A stretch of DNA of 64,000 nt from Carposina sasakii (lineage: Eukaryota; Arthropoda; Insecta; Lepidoptera; Carposinidae), in NCBI GenBank assembly GCA_014607495.2, contig CP053156.1, positions 8,184,001 to 8,248,000 on the forward strand, written 5' to 3'. The notes under the pieces were generated by a model, which saw only the letters and a list, made by a program, of their open reading frames with translations, was not told where the DNA came from and searched no databases. Below are positions 37,479 through 47,132 of the stretch, piece by piece. Made by a program: the position numbers and the translations under genes. The first letter of the stretch is position 1. Each line of letters begins with the position of its first letter.

Positions 37479-37846
37479 TGGGTATGCGGTTAAGCGAGAA
37501 GCTATGTAAATAGCTCACTAAAAGGAACCTAGCTATCTACAAAATTTCAGACTCGAAATCACATCGTCGATGAAGTGATAATACCTCCTAACTAACATTT
37601 TTTAACAAATCGACTTTTTTAATGCAATATACTTATAATAGTTAGGAGGTAATGTCACTTCATCGACGACATGTTTAATTTTCCAGATAGTATAGAGAAT
37701 TCCTAAACAACTTAGGAATGTTCATACAATTTTGAAAAATAAACATGTGATTTTGAGTCTCAAATTTTGGAAATACTTATAGTTTCCCTATAGTGGTCTA
37801 TTTACATAGTTTTTCGCTTAACATACCCTTTCTGTTACACCCTGTA
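37479..37846. mobile_element. Foldback MITE interrupted by another MITE
   Basis: The outer arms (GTTAAGCGAGAAGCTATG on the left; TTTTTCGCTTAACATACCC and TGTTACACCCTG on the right) match 13208-13465. The left tip is missing. A second MITE, 37568-37668, sits within the AATCACATG stretch. The right end lies 19 bp from the splice donor of the BTB exon. Confidence 0.8.
37568..37668. mobile_element. Inner MITE with 4-bp ACAT target duplication
   Basis: It starts CGTCGATGAAGTG and ends CACTTCATCGACG, with ACAT immediately on both sides. The uninterrupted host sequence at 13296-13310 reads AATCACATGTTTA with a single ACAT, which directly shows the empty site. The same family occurs at 26588-26719. 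Confidence 0.85.
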
Positions 37847-37865
37847 TAAATAAGTGAGCAGGTAC

Positions 37866-38057
37866 CTGTAAACTCTCAGCAGTCTTAAGAAGAGCGGGCA
37901 GTTGACAGTATTGGACGTTGACCTCGCCCTTATACATGAAGTCGACGAGCGTCCGCAGCTCCTCGAGGCCGACGTCTTTGAGGATCACTATGGGATGCCG
38001 CGACGGATGATCCACGAACAGAGATCGGAAGTAAGACGAGCACGCTGATAATACTAC
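37866..38057 (-). CDS. mamo: BTB domain, C-terminal half (internal exon)
   Basis: The exon encodes 64 residues starting VVLSACSSYF and ending ALLKTAESLQ. It is the second half of a BTB/POZ domain of the insect BTB-C2H2 class, which mediates dimerisation and co-regulator binding. Recognisable landmarks are VLSACS, HPIVILKDV, the LVDFMYKGEVNV core, and the TAESLQ end where many insect BTB genes carry an intron. It is bounded on the minus strand by an acceptor (CAG at 38060-38058) and a donor (GT at 37865-37864); both ends are phase 0. The next exon begins VKGLAEM, completing the usual AESLQVKGL sequence across the junction, which strongly supports the splice. The upstream exon (usually starting around CLRWNNY) was not found. 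A MITE remnant ends only 19 bp beyond the donor. Confidence 0.88.
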
Positions 38058-38108
38058 CTGGAAATGTTTTAGGAAGAAGTTAGCTGGTAAATCACCTATA
38101 CCTACTTA

Positions 38109-39815
38109 TAGGGGAGACCGGGGATGGTTGACCAATTTTCAGCTTAGAGGCACTGGCGGACTAAGACTTTTTGAGGCCCGGGGCGGTCTTTAATTTTAGG
38201 CCCCCTGGCGCCCGCCCTCCAGATTTACTGAATTAAACAATGCAGATATCTTCCGGATATCTTATCCGCCAGAATATGTGTGATGCCGTCTCTTTCGGTT
38301 CGTACTAACAAGAGGGAGATGTCAATAGAGATTTCTGTCAGATAATTTTATATCGGGCACTTATCAGTAAAGTGTTGAACAGTCCCTATGAATGCGTTAT
38401 GAACAGAGGTCGGAATTAGGTAAGTCATTTATTGTACTTGCACTGATTTCATACAGAGAAAGAATAAAGTGGATATGCCTCATTAATATACAAACTAATA
38501 AAACATTTTATGTTAATTATCTTTGTTTTATTTGTCTATCTCTGAGGGTTTTATTATTTATTTTTATTTGGTAATATTGTTGGCCACACGGGATTTGTCC
38601 ATTAGAAATCCTGGGAAGGTCCACATTAAATCAACATTTCGATGCAAGTACATAAATGACTCTACCTAATTCCGACCTCTGGTTATGAATCTTATGAACT
38701 TAATGAATTGGTACCTACAACCGTTTACTATTATGGTAAATGATCGGAAGAATGGTTTAATTACAGCAGATAATGTTAAAATGACATTGTCTGAGTAGAC
38801 AAGGAATTTTTTTTTAAATATGCCAATTCCCCGAGGCCCTCAGTTGTGGGGCCCGGGGCGGACCGCCCCCACCGCCCCCCCTGTGTCCGCCAGTGCTTAG
38901 AGGTGTCTATTTTTATTTCTTTATAGTTAATTATTTTAAAAACAGGTACAGTTATTAGATTGACTATTAAGCTTTGGAAATAAGTGGAAAAATGCACGTT
39001 ATTCATTATGATATAGAGTACAAACCAGCTTTTTGTACAAAAGGAAAAAACTGGTCAACTTACCCCAGGATTGGGGTAGGTTGACTATTCACCTGGGGTA
39101 AAATGAACAATGACGTTAAAAGGGCAAAATTTACGAGGAAATAGTATAAAAATACACAAAAACGTAAAGAAATTATTAATTAAATCCAATAGACGGGTTT
39201 TTCGCAACCTTAGATAAACACAATAAATTCAAGTTATAAAAATAAAACAATCAATTCGAGTACCCAAAAACAAACAAATTACTAACTTATTAAGTATTTC
39301 AAAACTAAACGAGACAAACTTGACCTTTAACTATATTGTAATAAAATCTCGTATAACTGATTGAAATTATATTGTTTATTTGGTAACAGTCATAATACCT
39401 ATATATATAGGTCAACCAGCCCCATTATACATTTGTCTACTAGCCCCGAGTACCCTTAAATTTTTTTTATACAGGGCCATAATCTCAAAACTGTATCCAA
39501 ATCAAATAGAATAATACATAAAAAAAAAACATGAATCGAACATTCGTTACAGATGCTCACACAATCAATAATCGTAAATAAATAAGCATTATTACAAATA
39601 ACCTCACACGATAAAAATAGTCACTAGCATGCGTTCTTTTTCAATATTACGTTCCTTCTCTCAAGCGACTTGCGTCTGCAACGTCGCCTTTATGGTGATC
39701 GACGGGGGTCATTGACGGACTCTGTGCATCACTGGTTGCCTTAAAGCTATTGCACCGGATGAGTTTTTTGACAGTTAGTCCTACCCCTATAGTCAACTAT
39801 CCCCGGTCTCCCCTA
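38109..39815. mobile_element. Non-autonomous DNA transposon with TAGGGGAGACCGGGGAT ends
   Basis: The left end TAGGGGAGACCGGGGATGG and the right end ATCCCCGGTCTCCCCTA are inverted repeats of about 17-24 bp, flanked on both sides by CTTA (38105-38108 and 39816-39819). The element is 1707 bp including a nested 745-bp hAT-type insertion at 38151-38895. No transposase frame is visible. The interior carries repeated GTTGAC/GTCAAC and CCCC/GGGG phrases (for example 39050-39110 and 39411-39425). The superfamily is not assigned; the possible 4-bp duplication restricts the choices. Confidence 0.8.
38151..38895. mobile_element. Non-autonomous hAT-type element, 8-bp target duplication
   Basis: The ends are CACTGGCGGACTAAG and GTGTCCGCCAGTG, flanked by CTTAGAGG at 38143-38150 and 38896-38903. 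An 8-bp duplication and CASTGGCGGA-type ends are typical of the hAT superfamily. GC-rich subterminal stretches (GGCCCGGGGCGG) occur at both ends. There is no transposase frame, so it would need enzyme from elsewhere. Confidence 0.85.
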
Positions 39816-39903
39816 CTTAGGTTAAGTAACTATAGGTATGTTGGGTAAGTGTACCTTGAAGATAAAGGTCTATATATATGGCGTTTTCAGCTCTATGTTA
39901 AAA

Positions 39904-40403
39904 NNNNNNNNNNNNNNNNNNNNNNNNNNNNNNNNNNNNNNNNNNNNNNNNNNNNNNNNNNNNNNNNNNNNNNNNNNNNNNNNNNNNNNNNNNNNNNNNN
40001 NNNNNNNNNNNNNNNNNNNNNNNNNNNNNNNNNNNNNNNNNNNNNNNNNNNNNNNNNNNNNNNNNNNNNNNNNNNNNNNNNNNNNNNNNNNNNNNNNNNN
40101 NNNNNNNNNNNNNNNNNNNNNNNNNNNNNNNNNNNNNNNNNNNNNNNNNNNNNNNNNNNNNNNNNNNNNNNNNNNNNNNNNNNNNNNNNNNNNNNNNNNN
40201 NNNNNNNNNNNNNNNNNNNNNNNNNNNNNNNNNNNNNNNNNNNNNNNNNNNNNNNNNNNNNNNNNNNNNNNNNNNNNNNNNNNNNNNNNNNNNNNNNNNN
40301 NNNNNNNNNNNNNNNNNNNNNNNNNNNNNNNNNNNNNNNNNNNNNNNNNNNNNNNNNNNNNNNNNNNNNNNNNNNNNNNNNNNNNNNNNNNNNNNNNNNN
40401 NNN
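39904..40403. other. Assembly gap (500 N)
   Basis: Exactly 500 unknown bases, probably a placeholder of unknown true size. It ends inside the LTR/leader region of the gypsy element, whose missing left part can be predicted from 45750-46379. Confidence 0.99.
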
Positions 40404-41039
40404 AATGATATTGAACACAACTTAAAATAAATAAATTGATTTGGATTCATTCTAGCCAAAGCTAAGTGCTATTAAAAATCAATTGAAATGTTATTAGTCT
40501 AAACTATTACTTAATTCCTTGGAAAACTATTAATTATTCGTTTCAATAATTAGTTTAAAACATTTACAGTATTTCCTGTTCAAAAAAGTTATTTCAAATA
40601 TGTAAAGTAATTATTGTAAGGATGTATCTTGACTATGGCTTTTGTAAAGCATGGCGCCTCCGCGTATTATTTGATATTCTTAACAAGAAGTAACTCTCAT
40701 TAGCTTTATTATAATTATTATCTGATTTTGTAAAACGCCTCCATAATTAGTTAAAATAATTTACAGTATGCCTATAAAGATAGCTTAAACAAAGTACTGT
40801 TTAGTATTAATAAGTAGGTGTATTGACTACGCACTGTCATCCTAACTGAGGAGGGCTGGTATGTGCGAAGCCAAGCCATTGCCATTGTGAATTTTGCTGG
40901 AGAGCTGTTGATCTTGTGAGTAGCTATTTTTATATATTTTCTGTTAATTAAATTAATTTAGGTTTTTAGATTTAAAATATTATACTTTGTGGTGTAAAAA
41001 TAAATACTGGTTTTGCATTTAGTGTGGTTGTCATTTGCA
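40404..41039 (+). repeat. Left LTR/leader of the gypsy element (5' part in gap)
   Basis: It is almost identical to 46380-47013 apart from scattered one- or two-base indels and a few substitutions. It ends at the gag start codon at 41040, so it contains the LTR end, the primer-binding site and a short leader; their borders are not clear from the sequence. Confidence 0.8.
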
Positions 41040-41633
41040 ATGAGTGAACCTGTAGACAATGATAGTGGGGTCGGCAGAGCCGACGCCACTACTTTTAAAA
41101 ACTCTCTTGGACCCCCTGCTCCGTTATCAGAAGTGGGATCACCACCCGCTTCTTCTCGTCCTTCTGACCCAAATAATGATAATTTGAACCCTTCTGTTAG
41201 TGGAGTACCAACTGAGTTTTTTACTCAAATATTGCAAATGATGAAGCACGTGTCCGATCGTATCGCGGCGCAATCTGATGTATCCAAACCCAAGATTAAT
41301 GATATATTCTTGCCATCGTACGATCCGGACAGTAATATCGGAGTTAGAGAGTGGTGTCAGCATGTGACCACGGCCATGGAAACCTACAACCTGACCGATT
41401 ATGAAGTCAGAATGAAAGCCGGTAGCCTACTCAAAGGTCGTGCCAGGTTGTGGGTTGACAATTGGCTCGTAGCAACCACCACATGGCAGGAACTGCGCGA
41501 TGTTTTAATAACTACCTTCGAACCAGAGAATCGATACTCTCGAGACATTGCACGGTTTAGAGAGCACAATTATGATAGCTCAAAAGATATCTCGCAGTTT
41601 TTGTCGCACGCTGGGTTTTATGGCGCCGTATAA
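41040..41633 (+). pseudogene. gag: gypsy gag (capsid part), frameshifted at 3' end
   Basis: The frame starts MSEPVDNDSG at 41040, chosen because it is the first ATG after the leader and is repeated in the second copy at 47014. A Pro/Ser-rich N-terminus is followed by a capsid-like region (WCQHVTTAMETY, ARLWVDNWLV, TWQELRDVLITTF) typical of Ty3/gypsy gag. About 10 codons before the stop at 41631-41633 the frame departs from what continues in the following frame, where zinc knuckles are found. A one-base indel near 41605-41630 is therefore likely. The product would form the particle shell. Confidence 0.8.
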
Positions 41634-41644
41634 CAAAAGATAAA

Positions 41645-43231
41645 TTGTCAAATGATGACGCAGTTGAGGCAGTAATTGGTTGCATTAGTGACGAGAGATT
41701 AAGAATAGAATTGTTAAATACTAGGGCTGCGTCAGTACCAGAAATAATATCGGTCGCATCTTCCATACGAAGCAATAAGCGGTCTAATTCAAGTACATCA
41801 GGTGTACAACAAGCTTCCACTAAACGATCTCGATTTGATAAGCCCTCTTTATTGTGTCAAATTTGTAAAAAATCAGGCCATGATACACGTGATTGTCGTT
41901 ATCGTTTTAAAGTTGATAATTCTCAAACACACCACGAAAATAAAACTACGACTCAAACTACCAAGCCAATATGCACGTTCTGTTCTAAGCCTGGACATTC
42001 TTTTGAAACGTGTTATAAGCGAGAACGTGCAGTAGTTTCTAACATTAATTGTGTTGGTACCCCCAAATTAAATTATATACCGGTGGTCGTGGGTAATTTA
42101 AGAATACTTTCAATATTTGACAGTGGAGCCGATTGTTCAGTAATACGCGCATCCCTAGCGGCAAAACTACCTGGGAAAAGAATTGATAGTGTTAGCTATT
42201 TGAAAGGATTAGGTCAATTTACAATTATTTCACTTTGTAAGTTAACAACCGTTTGTGTTATTGACAATTTAAGGGTAGAACTTCAATTTCATGTAGTTCC
42301 TGACTACGAGGTATGTGCAGACATTTTAATCGGTATAAACCTTGTTGAAAACACAAACCTTAGTGTGATAGTGAACTCTCGGGGTACTAAACTTGTGCAT
42401 GAACCGGTGGTTTATCACGTACGATCTCAGAGTGAAAAATTTGATAACCTTGATTGTGATCTAACTAATGATAATCAAATCAATGAATTAAAAATTTTAC
42501 TCAATAAATACGAACATTTGTTTATACATGGTTACCCCCACACACGTGTCAATACGGGTAAGCTTGAAATCCGCTTAAAAGATAATAGCAAGTGTGTTGA
42601 GCGTAGACCATATAGATTGAGCCCGGTTGAGCGGGAAAAGGTGCGTGGTATTATAAACGAGTTACTTGAACACAATATTATCCGCGAAAGCACATCTCCC
42701 TTTTCTAGCCCTATAATATTGGTCAAAAAGAAAAATGGTAAGGATCGTATGTGCGTGGACTACCGTGAACTAAATAGAAATACTTTGAGAGATCACTATC
42801 CATTACCGATTATTTCCGATCAAATAGACCAGCTGACGGGTGGATTTTATTTTTCTACGCTGGACATGGCAGCTGGGTTTCACCAAATACCTATTTCAGA
42901 TAATTCCATAGAAAAAACAGCATTTGTTACGCCAGATGGTTTATTTGAATATCTAACTATGCCATTTGGCCTTAGTAATGCGGTGTCGGTTTATCAACGT
43001 TGCATAAACAGGGCTTTAGCTCATCTCCTTAACTCAACAGATCAAGTTTGCCAAGAAGTTTATGTTGACGATGTACTGTCTAAATGTAGGAATTTTAGTG
43101 AAGGTTTGTCTCATATTGAGAGAATTTTGATTGCTCTACAAAAGCCGGGTTTTCAATCAATGTTGATAAAACAGCCTTCTTTAAACGCTCCATCGAGTAT
43201 TTGGGCAATATTATTACAGACGGTCAAGTAA
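41645..43231 (+). pseudogene. pol: gypsy nucleocapsid, protease and reverse transcriptase
   Basis: The 528-codon frame contains two CCHC zinc knuckles (residues 71-84 and 110-123), an aspartic protease active site DSGA (159-162), and reverse transcriptase with MCVDYRELN, FSTLDMAAGFHQI, MPFGL and the YVDD catalytic box (473-476). Gag NC and pol are in one frame here. The RT has an unusual SNAVSVYQR where Ty3/gypsy enzymes normally have NAP followed by an aromatic-Q pair. After about residue 498 the frame leaves the RT, which continues in another frame from about 43150-43200, so there is an indel there. Confidence 0.88.
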
Positions 43232-43903
43232 GTCCTAGCCCAAGAAAGGTGGAAGCTTTAACCAAGGCTCCTATTCCTAAAACGGTAAAACAAGTTCGGC
43301 AATTTAATGGGTTAGCGGGATATTTTAGAAGGTTCATTCATTCCCAATTTCTCTCGTATAATGGTTCCACTTTACGAACTCACCAAAAACGATGTAAAAT
43401 GGGAATGGAACGAAAGACATGATGAGGCTAGAAATTGTATAGTACAACATCTTTCTACTGCGCCTACCCTTATGCTTTTCCAGGAGAATGCCCCAATTGA
43501 GCTTTATACGGATGCCAGCAGCATTGGCTATGGAGCTGTGTTGGTCCAAACTATCGGAGATCGCCAGCATCCAGTTGCCTACATGAACCAGCGCACCACT
43601 GACGCTGAGAGCCGCTACCATTCGTACGAGCTCGAAACCCTGGCGGTGGTACGGGCAGTAAAACATTTTCGGCATTACCTCTACGGCCGAAGCTTTAAGG
43701 TAATAACTGACTGTAACGCCTTAAAGGCGTCCAAGCATAAAAAGGATTTACTTCCTCGAATTCATAGATGGTGGGCGTTCCTGCAGAATTATGACTTTGA
43801 GGTAGAGTATAGAAAAGGCGAGCGTCTGCAGCATGCAGATTTCTTTAGCAGAAATCCAAACGCCGAAAAATCAGTTAACATCATAACTAAAGATTTCGAT
43901 TGA
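43201..43903 (+). pseudogene. pol: gypsy RT thumb and RNase H, two frames
   Basis: The RT end (VEALTKAPIPKTVKQVRQFN, GLAGYFRRF) lies in one frame to about 43340. The sequence then shifts to the frame 43361-43903 with RNase H: YTDASS, the helix around YHSYELETLAVV, VITDCNAL and a tail with HADFFSRNP. The catalytic Asp, Glu and Asp are present. A break near 43335-43360 separates the two parts, and the RNase H frame ends at a stop before integrase. Confidence 0.85.
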
Positions 43904-44294
43904 CTTCTAATCGAGCAGCGACGAGACAGTATTCTACGCCCGCTACTAGATAGCATGACCGGTGATAATCCTGCTGAAGGCTACTCCCTGGAAGAACGGT
44001 GTCCTTAAAAAGACGTTCACAGATTCTATAACTGGTACATTTAAACTAATTGTAGTCCGCAGTCATTCCAGTGGAGTCTGATAAACTCTTTCCATACCGC
44101 GCTAAAAACATCCAGGATGGGAAAAAACCTTACAAAATTGAGAGAAACATACTGGTTTGATAAAATGAAACACCACCGTCAGAAGGTTTGTAGACAATTG
44201 TGTTGTATGCAGAACCTCAAAAGGTCCATCTGGTGCTGTCCAAGCGCAACTTCATCCGATTCAAAAGCCCACTGCAGCATTCCAGGTTATCCAC
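43904..44294 (+). pseudogene. pol: Degenerate integrase N-terminal region
   Basis: Between RNase H and the integrase core the coding sequence is split among frames. The clearest piece (about 44117-44215) reads LRETYWFDKMKHH and CRQLCCMQ, resembling the zinc-binding HHCC region of gypsy integrases. No single frame crosses the whole interval. Confidence 0.6.
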
Positions 44295-45261
44295 ATGGAC
44301 ATAACAGGCAAGTTGGGAACAAAAAGCGCTGAAGGAAGAGACGAGTACGTAATTGTAATAATCGATGCATTTACTAAATACATATTGCTTAGCTACTCAA
44401 ATGACAAGAGCCCCAGCAGCAGCCTAGCAGCTCTCAAACGTGTCGTACATTTATTCGGTACCCCAGTACAGGTGATAGTTGATGGAGGTCGCGAATTCCT
44501 CGGTGAGTTCCATTTGTATTGCAATAACTTCGGAATAAACATACATGCAATTGCGCCAGGAGTAAGCCGAGCGAACGGTCAAGTAGAGAGGGTAATAGGT
44601 ACACTGAAAAATGCACTTATTATTATAAAAAACTATGACACAGAACTTTGGCAGACTGCGCTGGAAGCTCTACAGCTTGCATTCAATTGCACCCCGCATA
44701 GAGTAACTGGGGTTGCACCTCTCACATTACTGACCCGGCGTCAACAATGTGTGCCGCCTGAACTTCTAAGTTTAGTCAATATAGATACTGGGTCGATAGA
44801 CTTTGACTTGCTGGAGCAACATGTGCAGCAGAAAATGAGGGCTTCAGCACAATATGATAAGCAGCGATATGACAAGAACAAAGCAAAAAATGCATCCGTT
44901 TTTGCGAGGAGAATATGTACTTATCAAGAACAATCCCCGTAATCAAACTTCTCTAGATCTCAAATACAGTGAGCCGTATGAGATATACAGAGTCCTAGAT
45001 AATGACCGCTACATGGTGAAGCGTGTGACCGGTAGAGGGCGCCCACGTAAAGTCGCTCACGATCAGCTACGCCGAGCGCCACAGCCAGGTGAGCAGGAAA
45101 CCGTGTCAACGAATACTCAAGATCAAGAGACATCTGAACTGGCTGATAATGAGTCGACAAGCTGTAATGATGACTCTCGACTACAAACGCCACAGCTCAT
45201 CCACACATTGGACGAGCTGCAGCCAAGCATGTCCTGTGCCGCCTCTCTTCGTGATGTATAA
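44295..45261 (+). pseudogene. pol: gypsy integrase core and C-terminal domain, two frames
   Basis: The frame 44295-44942 holds the DDE core: MDITGKLG, VIVIIDAFTKYI, IVDGGREF and NGQVERVIGTLKN provide the three acidic residues. It then breaks around 44880-44930, and the frame 44854-45261 continues with the C-terminal domain (FLRGEYVLIKN, LKYSEPYEIYRVLDNDRYM), a GPY/F-like module. The end is hydrophilic, followed by TAA at 45259-45261. Integrase would insert the cDNA into the genome. Confidence 0.85.
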
Positions 45262-45411
45262 ACAAGTGAGTTATTTCCTTATTACCGTTATAATTTAGAT
45301 TAGAAGCAAAAGTAAAACATTAAAATTCCCTTTAGTGTAGACAAAATAATTCATTAATAGTAAGACTATACAACTTCATATTTCCGGTTCCCTCCTTATA
45401 ATTACATTTTC

Positions 45412-45689
45412 AGAGCCTCTGTGGACCACGGTCAAAAAAATCACAGGCCTAGACCACAGCATCGCCCTACCCCAATCCTTTAGAGCCTCTGTGGACCACG
45501 GCGTACAAGACCGCCCAGACCACAGCATCATTTTACCCGTGAGCTTTAGTCAATATAAAAAGTTTTCTTTTAGAGCCTCTGTGGACCACGGTCAAAAAAA
45601 TCACAGGCCTAGACCACAGCATCGTCCTTTCCTGATCCTTTAGAGCCTCTGTGGACCACGGCGTACAAGACCGCCCAGACCACAGCATC
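45412..45689 (+). repeat. Four hairpin-forming repeats after gypsy pol (period 160 bp)
   Basis: The phrase AGAGCCTCTGTGGACCACGG occurs at 45412, 45482, 45572 and 45642, each followed 20-30 bases later by GACCACAGCATC. Units of two kinds alternate (one with GTCAAAAAAATCACAGG, the other with CGTACAAGACCGCC), so the larger period is 160 bp. CTGTGG pairs with CCACAG within each unit. It is non-coding and lies between integrase and the A-rich tract before the second LTR. Confidence 0.9.
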
Positions 45690-46379
45690 ATCCTTGCCAG
45701 CGAGAAATGAGAATAATGCAATAAAAAAAAATTAAAAAAAAAACAAAAAAAAATGTGCGAGTAAGCGTGGAGTTTTGCAAGCACAATAAATAGTTGCTCA
45801 CTTCCCTAACAAATCATTTTATCTAGCATGTAAAATACTTATGTTTATAAAATAAATGTGTAACCTAAAATACTTGCACATATTGACTGATAATTTGGTT
45901 GTTGGAATCTGTTATCAGTGACATAACCACTCAATATAAAAATTGTACCGGACTTCATTATGTTATGTTGTCTGTTTCTATCGTAATGTAAGCAACCAAC
46001 AAACAAGTTGTCAGCTAGTGTACACTTGTGAAAGGATACCTAGCTCAGAGAAATCTCTTATACATTTTCAGAATCGAGACTGATGCTGGGCACGCACTTG
46101 TCTCGCAAAATGGCCGTGTCGACGCAAGATCATCTCACATCATTATTATAATAATAATCTTAGCCATGTAGGTTGATTATTCTTGATATGAATTAACATT
46201 TGATTTTCGAACGTAATTATTCAATGTTAGATTAGTTTTATAGTAAAAAGAAATAAAATCACTGTTTATGTTTGTTGACATTTTGGTCATATAAGACAAT
46301 TTTAATGTATACCGTAAAATAAATGAAGTAATTCTAAATTCATTACATGATTTTCAAATGCTAAACTACAGGTTTTTAA

Positions 46380-47097
46380 AATGATATTGTAACAAAACTT
46401 AAAATAAATAAATTGATTTGGATTCATTCTAGCAAAGCGAAGTTGCTATTAAAAATCAATTGAAATGTTATTAGTCTAAACTATTACTTAATTCCTTGGA
46501 ACTATTAATTATTCGTTTCAATAATTAGTTTAAAACATTTACAGTATTCCTGTTCAAAAAGTTATTTCAAATATGTAAAGTAATTATTGTAAGGATGTAT
46601 CTTGACTATGGCTTTTGTAAAGCATGGCGCCTTCCGCGTATTATTTGATATTCTTAACAAGAAGTAACTCTCATTAGCTTTATTATAATTATTATCTGAT
46701 TTTGTAAAACGCCTCCATAATTAGTTAAAATAATTTACAGTATGCCTATAAAGATAGCTTAAACAAAGTACTGTTTAGTATTAATAAGTAGGTGTATTGA
46801 CTACGCACTGTCATCCTAACTGAGGAGGGCTGGTATGTGCGAAGCCAAGCCATTGCCATTGTGAATTTTGCTGGAGAGCTGTTGATCTTGTGAGTAGCTA
46901 TTTTTAATATTACTTCTGTTAATTAAATTAATTTAGGTTTTTAGATTTAAAATATTATACTTTGTGGTGTAAAAATAAATACTGTTTTGCATTTAGTGTG
47001 GTTGTCATTTGCAATGAGTGAACCTGTAGACAATGATAGTGGGGTCGGCAGAGCCGACGCCACTACTTTTAAAAACTCTCTTGGACCCCCTGCTCCG

Positions 47098-47101
<4 letters not shown>
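46380..47101 (+). repeat. Second LTR/leader copy plus truncated gag start
   Basis: It matches 40404-41127 including the leader, the gag start codon (47014) and about 29 gag codons. It then runs abruptly into a TA dinucleotide repeat at 47101. A normal 3' LTR would stop before the leader, so this is either a tandem second element or a misassembly. Confidence 0.85.

Positions 47102-47131
<30 letters not shown>
47099..47131. repeat. TA microsatellite
   Basis: About 16 TA units follow directly on the truncated gag fragment. Such tracts are common points of strand slippage and misassembly, relevant to the abrupt end of the gypsy copy here. Confidence 0.95.

Positions 47132-47132
<1 letters not shown>

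Larger units (their letters stand above)
23295..38057 (-). other. mamo: BTB zinc-finger gene locus, mamo-like, two alternative 3' ends
   Basis: This is the extent of the visible part of one spliced transcription-factor gene. Seven coding exons share consistent splice sites and phases: 38057-37866 (phase 0 out), 36672-36042 (ends phase 1), 35491-35295 (ends phase 0), 34950-34867 (ends phase 0), then either 32416-31987 plus 31904-31753, or 24452-23295. The first route gives 561 visible residues and four C2H2 fingers. The second gives 753 visible residues and six fingers. The N-terminal half of the BTB domain and the 5' UTR are missing and must lie upstream at higher coordinates, outside the window or unrecognised. 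BTB-C2H2 proteins of this class are nuclear, dimerise through the BTB domain and bind DNA through the fingers. The name mamo rests on remembered similarity of the BTB half and the last three fingers; related insect BTB factors remain possible. Confidence 0.7.
40404..47101 (+). mobile_element. Ty3/gypsy LTR retrotransposon, broken, with a second LTR/gag start
   Basis: It is laid out as: partial left LTR/leader (40404-41039, left part lost in the gap), gag, protease, RT, RNase H, integrase (to 45261), a non-coding stretch with hairpin repeats, then a second LTR/leader copy (46380-47013) running into a second gag start cut at 47101 by a TA repeat. The domain order (RT, RNase H, integrase) identifies Ty3/gypsy. 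No envelope-like frame was seen. Several frameshifts make the copy non-functional as written. The exact LTR ends and the primer-binding site could not be fixed. The duplicated unit is about 5976 bp apart. Confidence 0.88.

Noticed and set aside
39838..40459. Open frames of about 190 codons on both strands
   Set aside because: They consist of the N gap read as unknown residues and are not real.
41040..45261. Endogenous retrovirus with envelope
   Set aside because: No envelope-like frame, signal peptide or membrane segment follows integrase; it is an ordinary Ty3/gypsy element.
45412..45689. CRISPR-like spaced repeats
   Set aside because: Only four units in an alternating two-type pattern with near-identical spacers, inside an animal retrotransposon.
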